64,000 nucleotides of DNA from Hormiphora californensis. Taxonomy: Eukaryota; Ctenophora; Tentaculata; Cydippida; Pleurobrachiidae. The notes beneath the pieces are model-generated. The model was not told the DNA's origin. It saw only the letters and a program-made list of their open reading frames with translations, and did not search any database. The stretch's first letter is position 1. Every line of letters starts with the position of its first letter. Location: NCBI GenBank assembly GCA_020137815.1, contig CM035356.1:1007001-1071000 (forward strand), in the 5' to 3' direction. A program made the translations under genes and the position numbers. Of this stretch, positions 50,216-61,504 are shown piece after piece.

Positions 50216-50880
50216 TTAAATATAATTACAGTTCAATTACATGTCAACAACACGTAGTCAATGCAACAAAAAGACTAATGTAAAACTAACAATATTGTTT
50301 TATATGTACACTGAAACTTAATGGAAACGAAATGAATGTGTTTTATATTCTTCCCACACACTTTTGTCTGAAAATGAAATTAGAAACGAAATATTTCTCT
50401 CCAATATAGAATTTTCAAATAATCCAAAAGTGTGTTGATCTTGTTTGAAAACAATTAACAACTCAGGAATCTGATTGGCCTCATTTATCTTCTCATCCTT
50501 GATTTCAGTCTTCTTCATCGAGTCTCCGAAGACAAAGTGTGTGAAATTGAATGTTATGTAACGCGCGAGAAGAAAATTGAGGGTAAAGTACTGTTTACTT
50601 CGCGCGGTGAGCCTCTTTCACGCGGTAAGCGCGCGCTCTCTTCTGCATGCTGCGTGCACTGCACAGTGCAGTCTCTTTCCGATGCTGTGCACTCTCTTTG
50701 AGGCTCTCGGACTCCTTACGGGTCACCATCAGTCTCCCAAAAACGTCCAAGAGGCCTCAAGTCTTGAAATTTAAAAACGCATTTTCACATTTTTTGAATT
50801 TGACCAATTTGGTGCGCGTCGCAATGTGCGCGTCGCATGCGCGTCTCATGCGCGTCGCGATATGCGCGTCTCAACACATT

Positions 50881-51074
50881 CGGGGTGCCTCCATAGCCAT
50901 GGAACCACATGGCCGATTTGAGTAAACTAAACGGTATCAGTTAGAGAATCGATAGCCCTAACCGATAACCCCAAACCAAACCCTAACCAGACCCTAACGG
51001 ATAGCCCTAACCCGTCGCGCGCGCCAAAACTACCAATTGTTAGCAATGAAAGGCACCCAGATTTTAACGTTTTC
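50881..51074. mobile_element. MITE copy D, GGGTGC family, 5'-shortened
   Basis: Matches copies B and C from the GCCATGGAACCACATGGCCG segment through the CCCTAACC repeats to GGCACCCAGATTTTAACG. The left part is missing or replaced. The right flank CTTATCAGGAACCGG matches the left flank of copy C. Confidence 0.8.
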
Positions 51075-51532
51075 CTTATCAGGAACCGGAGATATGACAA
51101 ATTTTTTATTTCAGGGGGGTGACAGTTTCAAAAAATCCGAGTATAATGCTCTTGTCAAAATGTGGCGCGCGAAAGAACCCTCTTTATGCTCTGCGGTGCG
51201 TTACAAACGCGCGCGCAGCGCAGTTAGCACAAATGCAAATCCAAAATTTCGCAGTTTTCATCGATTTTCGAAGATTCTTTCCAATTTTTTTGAAAAGCCC
51301 TGCCTTATCCCGGGGGCCAGCAGCGTTTGCCAACTCTTTTTCTTTTTCTTTTTTCTTTTTATCTTCTTATCCGACACCGGCAGCGTTTGTCAACCAATTT
51401 TTCTTCTTTTCTTTCTCCGTCTTTTTGGCCTGGGTGTCCGCGGACATCCGGACACCCACGAGCGCCGTCCCTGACATTACATCTGAGGCTCAGATGTTGT
51501 TATTTCACATTTACCATTTCCCCATTGTAGCC

Positions 51533-52783
51533 ATGTTTAACCCACTTACAGCAGCTGCTGCGGCAACTCCTTCTGCTCCAATGACGCCTGTGTCACAACT
51601 GGATTTGCTCTTGAGGAAACCTAATTTACAGGACTTCTTTAAAATTTACCCAAGCTACAACTATGATCTCCAACAACCGTTATCGACACCGCCCAACCAC
51701 TATGCCCAACAAACTACCCACCCGCCCCTTCCCACCCCTTCACCTCCAATGTCACGGCACTATGACACCCCGCCAATCCAACCATCTACCACGCCGTTAA
51801 ACTCGTGGGCGTCTGCAAAAAAGAATGTTTATGGCACCGAACCTTTTGATTGTGATAAGATTCGCCCCGCTTCTTTGGGGTCTTGGTTCGAGCAGAAGAA
51901 AGTCACCCTTCCAGACCAGCTGTACACCCCAAATACTGCTAGTTTGGAGTTTCGGAGGACATTCACTAACAGCAAACTACCAAGACTTTGGGAAGGTGAT
52001 CTCCAGCAACGCGATTACAACACCGGATCTGGGATATTCAGCAAGAAAATATTCATTGGTGGACTTCCACGGGACATGACTGATGATGACATCTTGACTG
52101 TATTTGGAAAGTTTGACGCGGACGTACGTATCGAGTGGCCTGAGAACCGTCCCAACAACAGAAATTGCCCTAAAGGATACCTCTACATTTTGTTTCTGAC
52201 GAATAAGAACGTTAGAGATCTACTCTATCGCTGTGATCTAGTTATCGAGGGAGGGTGCGAAACCTTCAACTTCCCCATCATCTACAAGGGGAAAACTAAA
52301 CAACTTCAAGTGATTCCCTGGCTTACTTCTGACAGCTACTTCCAATTTGCTGAACCAACTGAGATGCAGAGAGCAAAGTTCACTGTGTTTATTGGTGCAC
52401 TACACGGTCGTCTGCACGCCAAGGCCGTTGCTTACATCTTCAACACGATGTTCGGCAGTGTAATGTCCGTCACCATTGATACTGATCGGCACAAATACCC
52501 GACAGGATCGGGTCGGATAACATTCAGCAGCAGGGAGAGTTACACAAACGCAATTGTGGCAAACTTTGTGCAAATAGATTCTAAGAAGATAAGCAAGAAA
52601 ATCCAAATTGAGCCATGCATAGATGGCCAGAAATGTTGCTCCTGCCAACAAGACGAGGCACCCAACTTCTGTAAGGAGGAACAGTGTTTCGAGTATTTCT
52701 GCAACAGCTGCTGGCAAAAACACCACAAGTTTGGGAGGATCACCCACGTTCCGATTAGACGAAAGAACCGATTCGAGTTGTAA
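51533..52783 (+). CDS. CPEB1-like RNA-binding protein, copy 1
   Basis: Intronless, 416 residues from ATG 51533 (MFNPLTAAAAATPSAP); the frame is open further upstream but that part is low-complexity UTR-like sequence. The N-terminus is Pro/Gln/Thr-rich, as usual for the family. RRM1 follows LWEGDL and starts KIFIGGLPRDM. RRM2 starts FTVFIGALHGRLHA and contains IDTDRHKYPTGSGR. A C-terminal ZZ-type zinc finger has CSCQ, CKEEQCFEYFCNSCW and HH. CPEB1/Orb proteins bind the cytoplasmic polyadenylation element in 3' UTRs and switch translation of maternal mRNA. VFIGALHG and the ZZ spacing place it with CPEB1 rather than CPEB2-4. It is the first of four tandem copies and is intact. Confidence 0.92.
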   Translation: MFNPLTAAAAATPSAPMTPVSQLDLLLRKPNLQDFFKIYPSYNYDLQQPLSTPPNHYAQQTTHPPLPTPSPPMSRHYDTPPIQPSTTPLNSWASAKKNVYGTEPFDCDKIRPASLGSWFEQKKVTLPDQLYTPNTASLEFRRTFTNSKLPRLWEGDLQQRDYNTGSGIFSKKIFIGGLPRDMTDDDILTVFGKFDADVRIEWPENRPNNRNCPKGYLYILFLTNKNVRDLLYRCDLVIEGGCETFNFPIIYKGKTKQLQVIPWLTSDSYFQFAEPTEMQRAKFTVFIGALHGRLHAKAVAYIFNTMFGSVMSVTIDTDRHKYPTGSGRITFSSRESYTNAIVANFVQIDSKKISKKIQIEPCIDGQKCCSCQQDEAPNFCKEEQCFEYFCNSCWQKHHKFGRITHVPIRRKNRFEL

Positions 52784-53542
52784 AATGTAGAACGGAAATA
52801 ATGAGATCTGGAAAAAGAACAACTAACCTAACTTTATACTTACTTTAGCTAGACAAGTTTAATTTTCATATTTCAGTTAAATAGTGATAACTAACAGCAT
52901 TGCTGTTAACAAGTAGTAATAAGCTGTTTATATGACACAGTAACACTTTTTTGAACCTATTTTTAAACAAAAGATCGGCGTTTGCATCTGTAAGCCCTTT
53001 TTGGTTTTATATTTTTCATCTGTAAGCTTTTTCAAACTGTACCTAATCCTATAATATATTATGTTATGTGAGCACCAGTTGTTTAGTACGCTATGCATTA
53101 GACAGCATTTTTTAAATTTGAACCACATTAAAATAAATACTTTTCTGACGAAGTTGGGAAGCTTAATGCATAGTAAATATTTTGATGGAGTTTAAAGTTT
53201 AAACTGCATTAACAAGTGTGTAAACTTTACACCCCCCATGCTCTGGTCTGTTGCCATGGTCTGTTGAGCATTGAATTTTTTCAAGCATTATTCTGAGTTT
53301 TTGAGCGTTTGATCCAAAACAGGAAATTAAACCGAAGACATCTGTTAACTATTTAGTATTTATATTTAACCCGTACTGTAACTCAAACTACCATTTTTGG
53401 ACCTCATTTGTTTTAATCGTACCTATCCTCCTTCATCAACACATTCCCATTCTTTCCTCCCTGGGTTCGCCCTGTCTTGCTAACGCATCTTGATATCCTA
53501 ACTTCCCTATCTCAGACTAAATATCCCAACTTCCTTAGACTG

Positions 53543-55155
53543 ATGATGGCAGTGCAGTCCATGGACTTCGACGAAGAGTATATGGAACGGTTGCGGAAAG
53601 GGGAAACGTTAACTTTCACAAACAAAAACTATCGTATTGAGCGGTATAGATACGAGAATCCGCCACCACAAGTTGAGGCCTCGTCCGCTGATTATTTTGA
53701 AAGCTCGCCCGAACCCACGCCCCGTAGTGGGGTCTATTACAACACAAACAAGGACCAGCAACAGCAACAACCTCAGCAACTTTGTTATCCCGCCCCCGAG
53801 GCAGTAAGAGAAATGCCGGTGGACCCCTCGCAAACCCCTCAGTTACCAGTGACAGCTGATGCCGCAGCTTTCTACGTTTCAGATATCGAGAATAGCCTAC
53901 AAATGGCAGGGCAAGTGTCCCAGCAGGAGCTCGAGAATAAGCAGTACAAGAGACAATGGCTTTGGTTGTGGCTGAAGGAGGTCGAGAATGCGATTATTAC
54001 CTACTGGCAATGCGGCCAGAAAATCATCACCGAACTTAATCAGTTATCACCGGGCGGAGATCAGTACTACAGTAACACGAGTGCCTATCTACCACAACAA
54101 TCACAGTACCAGCAGCAGTACAGTAGCTATAACATTCCCCAGGAGCAGCAGTACCCTATGTTTGAGCAACAGACAGAACCTGGTAAACACCCACAGGTGT
54201 TGATCCAAAACAAGCAACAACCCCAAGCAGCACCAACTCAGCAGCAACAGCAGCCTCATACCATACTGACCCATCAGCAACACCCAAAATCCCAGAAAAA
54301 TCACCGAGAGCAGCACAAGGTTTGGGAGGGTGACCTGCCGAAGAGGAAGCGACAGCCGGGTGAGAATATTGTAGCTGAGGCCCGGAAATACAGTAAGAAG
54401 GTGTTTATCGGTGGAGTTCCAGTGGGATATCACTGAGGATCAGTTAAGAATTGCATTTGGAAAGTTCGGCCGGTTTACCGTGAAATGGCCCACACGGGAC
54501 AGCAACACCGCCCCCAATGTGCGAATCAAGGGGCACCTGTACCTTATCTTCGAAGAAGCAGAAAGTGTTAACAATCTGATTGACCAGGTTAACACGGGAT
54601 ACGAGGCAAACGGGGGTTCTATAACCTTCAACTTCCGGATCAAGTGCAACAGAAACAAGCACGTGCAAGATTGTGCCCTGGCTGCTCTCCGACAATTACT
54701 GGGAGGATAAAAACTGGGACGAATCGTGGGAGTTACGGACAATCTTCGTGGGAGGGCTCCACGGGAAACTGTACGCACAGGCTCTCTTCATGATCTTCGA
54801 GCAACTGTTTGGGAAGGTAGTCTCGGTGAAGATTGATACGGATGATTTTAACTATCCAACGGGGTCAGGAAGCATCACTTTCAGGAGTATCGGGAGTTAC
54901 AAAAAAGCAATCGAGGCCAATTACATCGTGGTGAAGACTTCGGCATTCGGTTCTAAGTCTATTGAGATCCAACACTTTATGGAGGATAAACCGTGCTGTA
55001 TGTGCAAGAATGTAACGGGCAAAAAGTTTTGCAAAACAGAGTGTTATGAGTATTTCTGTGATGTCTGCTGGAGACACCATCATCGGTCCTTTGCAACGAC
55101 CCATTCGTCAGTAACGAGAAATCACAAGAATAAGAACAGTGATCATCTTCTGTAG
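53543..55155 (+). pseudogene. CPEB1-like gene copy 2 with two +1 frame changes
   Basis: Starts MMAVQSMDFDEEYME at 53543, with a long Gln-rich N-terminus. The frame breaks after GGVP (one extra base at 54422) and resumes with WDITEDQ, exactly the GGVPWDIT motif of CPEB1. It breaks again after KHVQ (extra base at 54669) and resumes with IVPWLLSD. Otherwise both RRMs and all ZZ cysteines (CCMC, CKTECYEYFCDVCW, HHH) are preserved, with no internal nonsense codon. It is either a young pseudogene, a sequence with errors, or a gene read by +1 frameshifting. It is called pseudogene only because the frame is open in three pieces. Confidence 0.75.
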
Positions 55156-55668
55156 ACCTTTAATATATTAGTCAGAAATTAGTTATTATGTTAGTCTACT
55201 TGACCTGCTAAAATGTTCTTTTGTTATCTTTTTTTTATTTTGTGACAGGATTCGAGAGTGTTGTTGTAATCTAGGAGGTGTATGTTGTCATGTAGTTTAG
55301 CGGTCAAGTTAGCAGTTATTAGGGGTCCTTCAAAAGCTATGTTGGTTGTTGTTAGTCAGATTTCCTATTTTTCCTATTTTAATCATCCTTTTTGAGTGGC
55401 CCCTATCTTTAATCAGACACATTTTCTATTTATCAGATATGTTTATGGCAGTCCGAAGATATATAGTTACACGGTTTTAGACCGTTATTTAGTGGTTATT
55501 GTTTGGTTCACTTTTGGGAATGAATCTGATACGAATGAATCTGATACGAATGAATCTGATACCTTTTCTACACATCTTGCTTCGTTTCTATTTTGTGTCG
55601 ATATAATAATATTGGTACATATCACCCAACAAATACTCTCTAATTATCACCTTCCCCAATTAGGTATC

Positions 55669-56712
55669 ATGTCTGCACTACAACTCGCATATGAGGATAT
55701 TTGTGCTAAAGCTATGGCCCAACTCAATATTCTTCAATCCTCATCCCGCTCCTGCATTACTATCAGTCAACCGGCTAGTAACCCGACAAATTTCCTGCAT
55801 CACGTGTATAGCAGCCCAGGAAATCCCTCAGACTCCTCCACCAATCCGTGTCCCTACTGCATCCTTCGGACCTGGACTCACTTCTAGCAACAGTTCAACA
55901 GTTTGGAAGGGTGAAATCTACCCGGACCGATTGAATCTGACCAGTGGAGTAGCTCAGATCTCGAGGAAGCTGTTTATCGGTGGGATTAGCAAACACATAA
56001 CAGAGGCAATGTTGACAGCGAGGTTGATCCCCTTTGATCCTGATATGGTCCTAGTCCGACCTGAATCCCGGCAGTCCAAGGGGTATGTCTACGTTATAAT
56101 GAGTTCGAAACTATGCCGTTGCAAACCTTCTGAAAACAATGTCACTATGTCATGGAGGGGGGATTCCAAACTTTCCTCCTGCCAATTTTCTACCTAGGCC
56201 GTGTTAAACAGCTTCAACTTGTGCCCTGGTCCCACTCTGACAACCGGTTCATTTCTTCAGTGTCCCCCGCCGTTCCCATCCCGAAGCGGCATCTTACTGT
56301 TTTTGTGGGTGCCCTGCACGGCCGACTGCACGCCCGGGCTATTTCCCAGATCTTTGGGGAGCTATTTGGTGAGGTGATGGATGTTCATGTTGACACAGAC
56401 AAGTACAACTATCCCACCGGATTCGGACGGATTTCCTTTCTCCGGCGGGAGAGTTATGTGGCTGCTATCAATGCTAACTACGTCCACATTGATTGTATAA
56501 AGATCAACAAGAGGGTTCAGATTGAACCTTACATTGATGGGCAGGAGTGCTCCCTCTGTAGTGAGAGTGATGTCCCTAACTTTTGCCGGGAGTTAACCTG
56601 TTTTGCATTTTTCTGCAATAGCTGCTGGCTCCAGAAACATAACTCCACTGACCTGTCTTACCATGAGCCTGTCCGCCGCAAGTCCAAGTCTTCGAGACGA
56701 GGAGAGTTTTAA
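55669..56712 (+). pseudogene. CPEB1-like gene copy 3 with three +1 frame changes
   Basis: Begins MSALQLAYEDICAKAM at 55669. The frame must change by +1 somewhere between 55691 and 55887 to reach VWKGEIYPDRL and RRM1 (KLFIGGISKHI). It changes by +1 again at 56111 (VIMSSK then YAVANLL) and by +1 at 56148 (KTMSL then VMEGGFQTF). RRM2 (LTVFVGALHGRLHA, DTDKYNYPTG) and the ZZ finger (CSLC, CRELTCFAFFCNSCW) are intact to the stop at 56712. Every conserved residue block expected of CPEB1 is present once the frames are followed. Confidence 0.75.
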
Positions 56713-57337
56713 ATTGTAAACTGACGGTGTAAAAGTGTGTCCTAGGGGGACAAGTTGTTTTAAAAATCATACAAGTTAGACAATAATTCACCCTGTTTTT
56801 AAATTATATTATTTATTATTTTTAACAATTTATTTAATCACAATTTTATACTTAAAATCAATACACTGTCATCTCGGATATTTATATCTTTTACGTATCT
56901 TTACTATTAGTTTTGTTCAAAAATATAATTACTTATCATCATATATCTTTAATATTATCTTATCTGTTATCATCCATAAGAGAGTTGACGAGCATTCAAT
57001 GACATTTATTTGACTCGATCAGGTCTAATTTATACACTTTACGTCGCTTGAATTGAAAAAGAGTGATCAGTTAATGAAAAAATCTATAATCCTTTAGTTT
57101 TCGAGAGACAACACGCTTTAAAATTATCATTTAACAAACTATCATGATTATTATGTTTTACAAACACCGGGTTTATAAAAAACTTTGTGCAATTTACCAG
57201 CCGTGATTTGCTGTTTTATTTTGTCCGAATTGAATTACGAGTTTAATTTTTGTTCACTCTCCCCAGCCCCATGACATGATTCTCCTAAATTAATAACCCC
57301 CCTCTTTTTCTAGTTCAACAGTTATAGTAAAGTCAAA

Positions 57338-58639
57338 ATGTTACACAAAGCGAGCGAAAACACTTCCGCCCAACAGCAAATGACACCCCTGTCCCAACTA
57401 CAGGAATTTCTCAACCTAAACCTAAACATCAGTTCAACCCCACCGTTCTACTTCAACTACTTGCCTGATGCCCAGCCGTCAGTTAACTACCCATCAGCTC
57501 CTCCCCAACAGACCAGCAATAACAACGGCGCAGCAGCAGCTGCAGCTTTCAGTGGCCATCATCACCAGAAGCAACAACAGTATCACCCCCAGCAACACAG
57601 CCAGCAACACAGCCAGCAACAGCAACATTCCAGATTGAGCAACACGTGGGCCCCAACACCAGCAAGAAACAGCAGTAATCCAACCTCTGAGCCTTACAGC
57701 CGTGGTGAACGAGCCTTTAACAATGGTGCAAGTTCCTGGTCGGAGCCGAGAAAAGTGGCCATGCCCGAACTGCAGTCAGCCCCAAACAACGCTAGTATTG
57801 AGTTCATGAAAGCCTTCACAAACGACCAACACCCCAAGCTCTGGGAAGGTGACCTCCAGCAACGTGATTACAATAACGGATCTGGAATTTTCAGCAAGAA
57901 AATCTTCATTGGCGGCCTTCCCCGGGACATGTCTGATGATGATATCCTGTCCATCTTCGGAAAGTATGACCCGGACGTACGAATTGAGTGGCCCGAAAGT
58001 CGACCTAACACCCGGACAACACCCAAGGGATACCTTTATATCATCTTCATGACGAATGAAAATGTCCGAAACCTGTTGTATAGGTGTAATCTGGTTATCG
58101 AGGGAGGTTGCGAAACCTTCAACTTCCCCATCATCTACAAGGGGAAAACGAAACAACTTCAAGTGATTCCCTGGCTTACATCTGACAGTTTCTACAAGTT
58201 TGCAGAACCGACTGAGATGCAGAGGGCAAAGTTCACTGTGTTTATTGGTGCACTACACGGTCGTCTGCACGCCAAAGCCGTTGCTTACATCTTCAACACG
58301 ATGTTCGGCAGTGTAATGTCTGTCACCATTGATACTGATCGGCACAAATACCCGACAGGATCGGGTCGGATAACTTTCAGCAGCAGAGAGAGCTACACTA
58401 AGGCTATCGTGGCAAACTTTGTGCAAATTGATGCCAAGAAGCTGAGCAAGAAAGTACAAATTGAGCCATGCATTGATGGCCAGAAATGTTGCACGTGCAA
58501 ACAGGAGGATGCGCCCAATTTCTGCAAGGAGGAACAGTGCTTCGAGTACTTCTGTAACGAGTGCTGGGAACAACATCACTATAAGTTCGAAAATATGAGT
58601 CATGTTCCTATCAGAAGAAAGAACCGATTTGAGATTTAG
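57338..58639 (+). CDS. CPEB1-like RNA-binding protein, copy 4
   Basis: Intronless, 433 residues from ATG 57338 (MLHKASENTSAQQQMTPLSQ). It has an alanine run and His/Gln-rich N-terminal tracts (about residues 60-105), then LWEGDLQQRDYN, RRM1 (KIFIGGLPRDMSDDDILSIF), RRM2 (FTVFIGALHGRLHA) and the ZZ finger (CCTCK, CKEEQCFEYFCNECW). The RRM-ZZ half is nearly identical to copy 1 even at third positions over long stretches, so these two were duplicated or converted recently, although copies 2 and 3 lie between them. Probably cytoplasmic translational control; prion-like Gln tracts might promote assembly (inference). Confidence 0.92.
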   Translation: MLHKASENTSAQQQMTPLSQLQEFLNLNLNISSTPPFYFNYLPDAQPSVNYPSAPPQQTSNNNGAAAAAAFSGHHHQKQQQYHPQQHSQQHSQQQQHSRLSNTWAPTPARNSSNPTSEPYSRGERAFNNGASSWSEPRKVAMPELQSAPNNASIEFMKAFTNDQHPKLWEGDLQQRDYNNGSGIFSKKIFIGGLPRDMSDDDILSIFGKYDPDVRIEWPESRPNTRTTPKGYLYIIFMTNENVRNLLYRCNLVIEGGCETFNFPIIYKGKTKQLQVIPWLTSDSFYKFAEPTEMQRAKFTVFIGALHGRLHAKAVAYIFNTMFGSVMSVTIDTDRHKYPTGSGRITFSSRESYTKAIVANFVQIDAKKLSKKVQIEPCIDGQKCCTCKQEDAPNFCKEEQCFEYFCNECWEQHHYKFENMSHVPIRRKNRFEI

Positions 58640-59860
58640 GAAAATTGTCGAGAGAAATATAATCGGTTTGTGCTTTGTAATTTGAATGTTATCGCTAGTT
58701 ACTGTGGGCGAGAAGTGAGTTATCATTATCATTAATTATTATTTATTAATTATACACCAGAATTGTCGTATCGATAATCAAATATTCAAATTTTCAAGTT
58801 AACTACTACACTGTTAAACAATTTTTTGTTCGTAAAACTTAAATATGACGTTTGAGAGACAAAGATACCAAAAACGAGAGAGTCACTTGAGACACCAGTT
58901 TTAATGTTTTCTAGTCGCTAAAAAATGTTTCCCCTTTTCCGTTTCCTTACTCATTTACTGTTCTCCAAAAGGGGGAAGGGAAGAAATATCTCATTCTTTA
59001 GCGTTATATAATTCGGTTTACCGAACGTTTATAGAGACCAAACAATTATAATTTTACTGAATATAGTTTTGGGAAAGCCCGACAGAATTAACTGCAGAAT
59101 TTTAGCCGAGTTGTGTCGAGCTTTCCCAACATTGCGTGCTCGGGAGTTTTCAAAAGAATTAGAAACGCTCTCGAGCACGCCTGTCGCCTACTCAATTATA
59201 GTGCCGTAGAGTGGTAGTATCTGATTTTGTGTCGCAGTGTCTGATTTTGTATTTTGTTTGTTTTCTAATTTCAATTTTTCCCAACCACTGCTTCTTCCTA
59301 CCCCATTTCTCTCTCCCTTTCCCAGTGACCTGACGTTGGGTTTAGTCACCGTTTAACCACTATCTCTCCCTGTCTAGCAATGCCAAGTTTAATAGCTGAA
59401 GACGCTCGATCACCACCCCATCACCACTCTCGCTGAGGATTCTCGTTACCAGGATGGGACCAGGACTTTTTTAGATGTACTTACATACCATGACATAAAG
59501 GGAATTGTGTCAAACGTGACAGTCAAATTACTGCAGTTTTTTGTTGTTACTTTACAGTGAGTGTAGTGTAGACTGTATATACTATAAGAGGGTGTAAAAT
59601 AAAATATACTATCGTCCAAAAGGGTAAATTATTGAAGTTACTTAGTGTGATTGACGCTTTTAACACGTTTAACACGTTTTATAATTGTTACTTTTATTTT
59701 GTGTACAAAATCGTTCTTGTGAGTAAATGGGTCATAAATAAGTGCATTTAGAGGGCCCCTTTTTCGAAATAAAACGATCTTGCTGCGCTGTTTATGACCC
59801 ATGTTTGACAATTGAAACCGGGCTGGGAACAAATTATGTCATAGCACTGGCAAGTGCCCC
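58640..59860. other. Intergenic region with small stem-loops
   Basis: AT-rich, with no coding evidence. Two imperfect stem-loops occur at about 59070-59185 (GGGAAAGC with GCTTTCCC, and GCGTGCTCG with CGAGCACGC). A short inverted repeat at about 59728-59801 (GGGTCATAAA with TTATGACCC) could be a tiny MITE. Confidence 0.5.
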
Positions 59861-59870
59861 GGGCCCAAAA

Positions 59871-59931
59871 GGGGGGTGTGGGGGCGCAGCCCCCACCATA
59901 AACGGGGGTGTGGGGGCAGAGCCCCCACCTT
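59871..59931. repeat. Direct pair of GC-rich hairpins
   Basis: Two copies of a unit containing GGTGTGGGGGC and GCCCCCACC, each able to fold on itself, in tandem at 59871-59899 and 59903-59931. Confidence 0.75.
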
Positions 59932-60410
59932 AGAAATACCCTCTAACTCAAAAAATAAAAGAGAGAGCGCACGGAACACTTCTACACACAAGCGCGTTAA
60001 CCTGCCAGTGCTACTATATACCATTGCAAATTTCGGGGTTTTTGATGCTTTAAAAATGCATGTTCCATATGAAGTAGAGGGATGAAATTTTGTACTCTAA
60101 GGGCCCTCATATAGGAGAAGAGGCATACAAAATTTCAGAATGATCGGATGTAAGGTAAAAATTTGCCAGAGGGGTCCCAAAATGCAAAAATGTAAGGGAT
60201 GGGAGGGGACGGGACGGGACGGGAGGGGAGGAGATTGAGTGTTCTCCTAAACCAGAAATAGTAGAGACTTGCCGTTTGGAACATTGGTTCCTTGCATTAT
60301 TTGGCGTGGTATAGGCTATGTGAAAATTTCGAAATCGCCATAGTTCATTAATTATTCATTAATTATTCATTAATTATTCATTTTAATAACTTAATTGCGT
60401 TATATCTCCA

Positions 60411-61015
60411 CTTCGGCTCGTCCTAAAACGTTTTCATGGGTATATTCCGACTCAAAATAGTCGATTTATGGGGGGTCGTCCCCCGGACAAAAATTCGTAT
60501 CTCGCACCATTTAGCCGTTATTTGCATATTTATGCTCAAATTCATGATTTTATGCATACCCGTTAAAATGTCCACTTCGGCTGACCCTAGAACGTTTTCT
60601 TGGGTATATTCCGACTCAAAATAGTCGATTTATGGGGGGTCGTCCCCCGGACAAAAATTCGTATCTCGCACCGTTTAGCCGTTATTTGCATATTTATGCT
60701 CAAATTTATGCATATTCTTTAAAATTTCCACTTCGGCTGACCCTAGAACGTTTTCTTGGGTATATTCCGACTCAAAATAGTCGATTTGTGGGGGGTCGTC
60801 CCCCGGACAAAAATTCGTATCTCGCACCGTTTAGCCGTTATTTGCATATTTATGCTCAAATTCATGATTTTATGCATACCCTTTAAAATTTCCACTTCGG
60901 CTGACCCTAAAACGTTTTCTTGGGTATATTCCGACTCAAAATAGTCGATTTATGGGGGTCTTCCCCCAGACAAAAGTTCGTAACTCCCACCGTTTAGTCG
61001 TTATATGCATATTTA
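60411..61015. repeat. Tandem repeat, unit about 160 bp, four copies
   Basis: Units begin with CACTTCGGCT at about 60411, 60573, 60729 and 60893 and contain CTCAAAATAGTCGATTTATG and GTCGTCCCCCGGACAAAAAT. The last copy is more diverged. The peptides in the frames (MGIFRLKIVDLWG repeated) are artefacts of the repeat. Confidence 0.9.
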
Positions 61016-61087
61016 TGTAGCATTCAGATCCCAAAATAAAATCAGGAAAAAAGCTGTCTCTTTTTTACACCAAAAAGAACAGAAATT

Positions 61088-61504
61088 TAGTCCAAAAACC
61101 AATTAAATAAATTAGTTTGGATGCCCGGGCCCATTTGGTGTCACGGGGGTAAAACCTTTAGGCTACTGTCATAAATGATGAATATCGAGAGAGATAAAGA
61201 AAAACAAATTGTGATATAAAGAGTGAGATATATCGAGAAAGACGGAGAGATAGTGAGAGAAATATAAATAAAAGAGAGAAAAAAAGAGAAAGAGGGAAAT
61301 ATGGAGGTGGAGAGTGGGAGAAAGAGGAAAAGAGGGAGAAAGAGATAGAGGGATGGAGAGAAAGAGAAAAGAAAAACGAGAGATGTGTATTGAAAAATAA
61401 ACGAGATATGCCATTATTTATGACAGTAGCCTAAAGGTTTTACCCCCGTGACACCAAATGGGCCCGGGCATCCAAACTAATTTATTTAATTGGTTTTTGG
61501 ACTA
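61088..61504. mobile_element. Foldback/MITE with about 90-bp inverted ends
   Basis: Arms 61089-61179 and 61413-61503 are near-perfect inverted copies (TCCAAAAACCAATTAAATAA and onward through GATGCCCGGGCCC). The 230-bp interior is GA-rich. No transposase. Confidence 0.88.

Noticed and set aside
53609-53833. Minus-strand frames within the CPEB genes (also 47.6-49.4 kb over the retrotransposon)
   Set aside because: They are shadows of strongly supported plus-strand coding sequence.
60436-60944. Repeated peptide MGIFRLKIVDLWG as a possible tandem small-protein gene
   Set aside because: The frame follows the 160-bp tandem repeat unit by chance, differs between units, and has no start or splice support.
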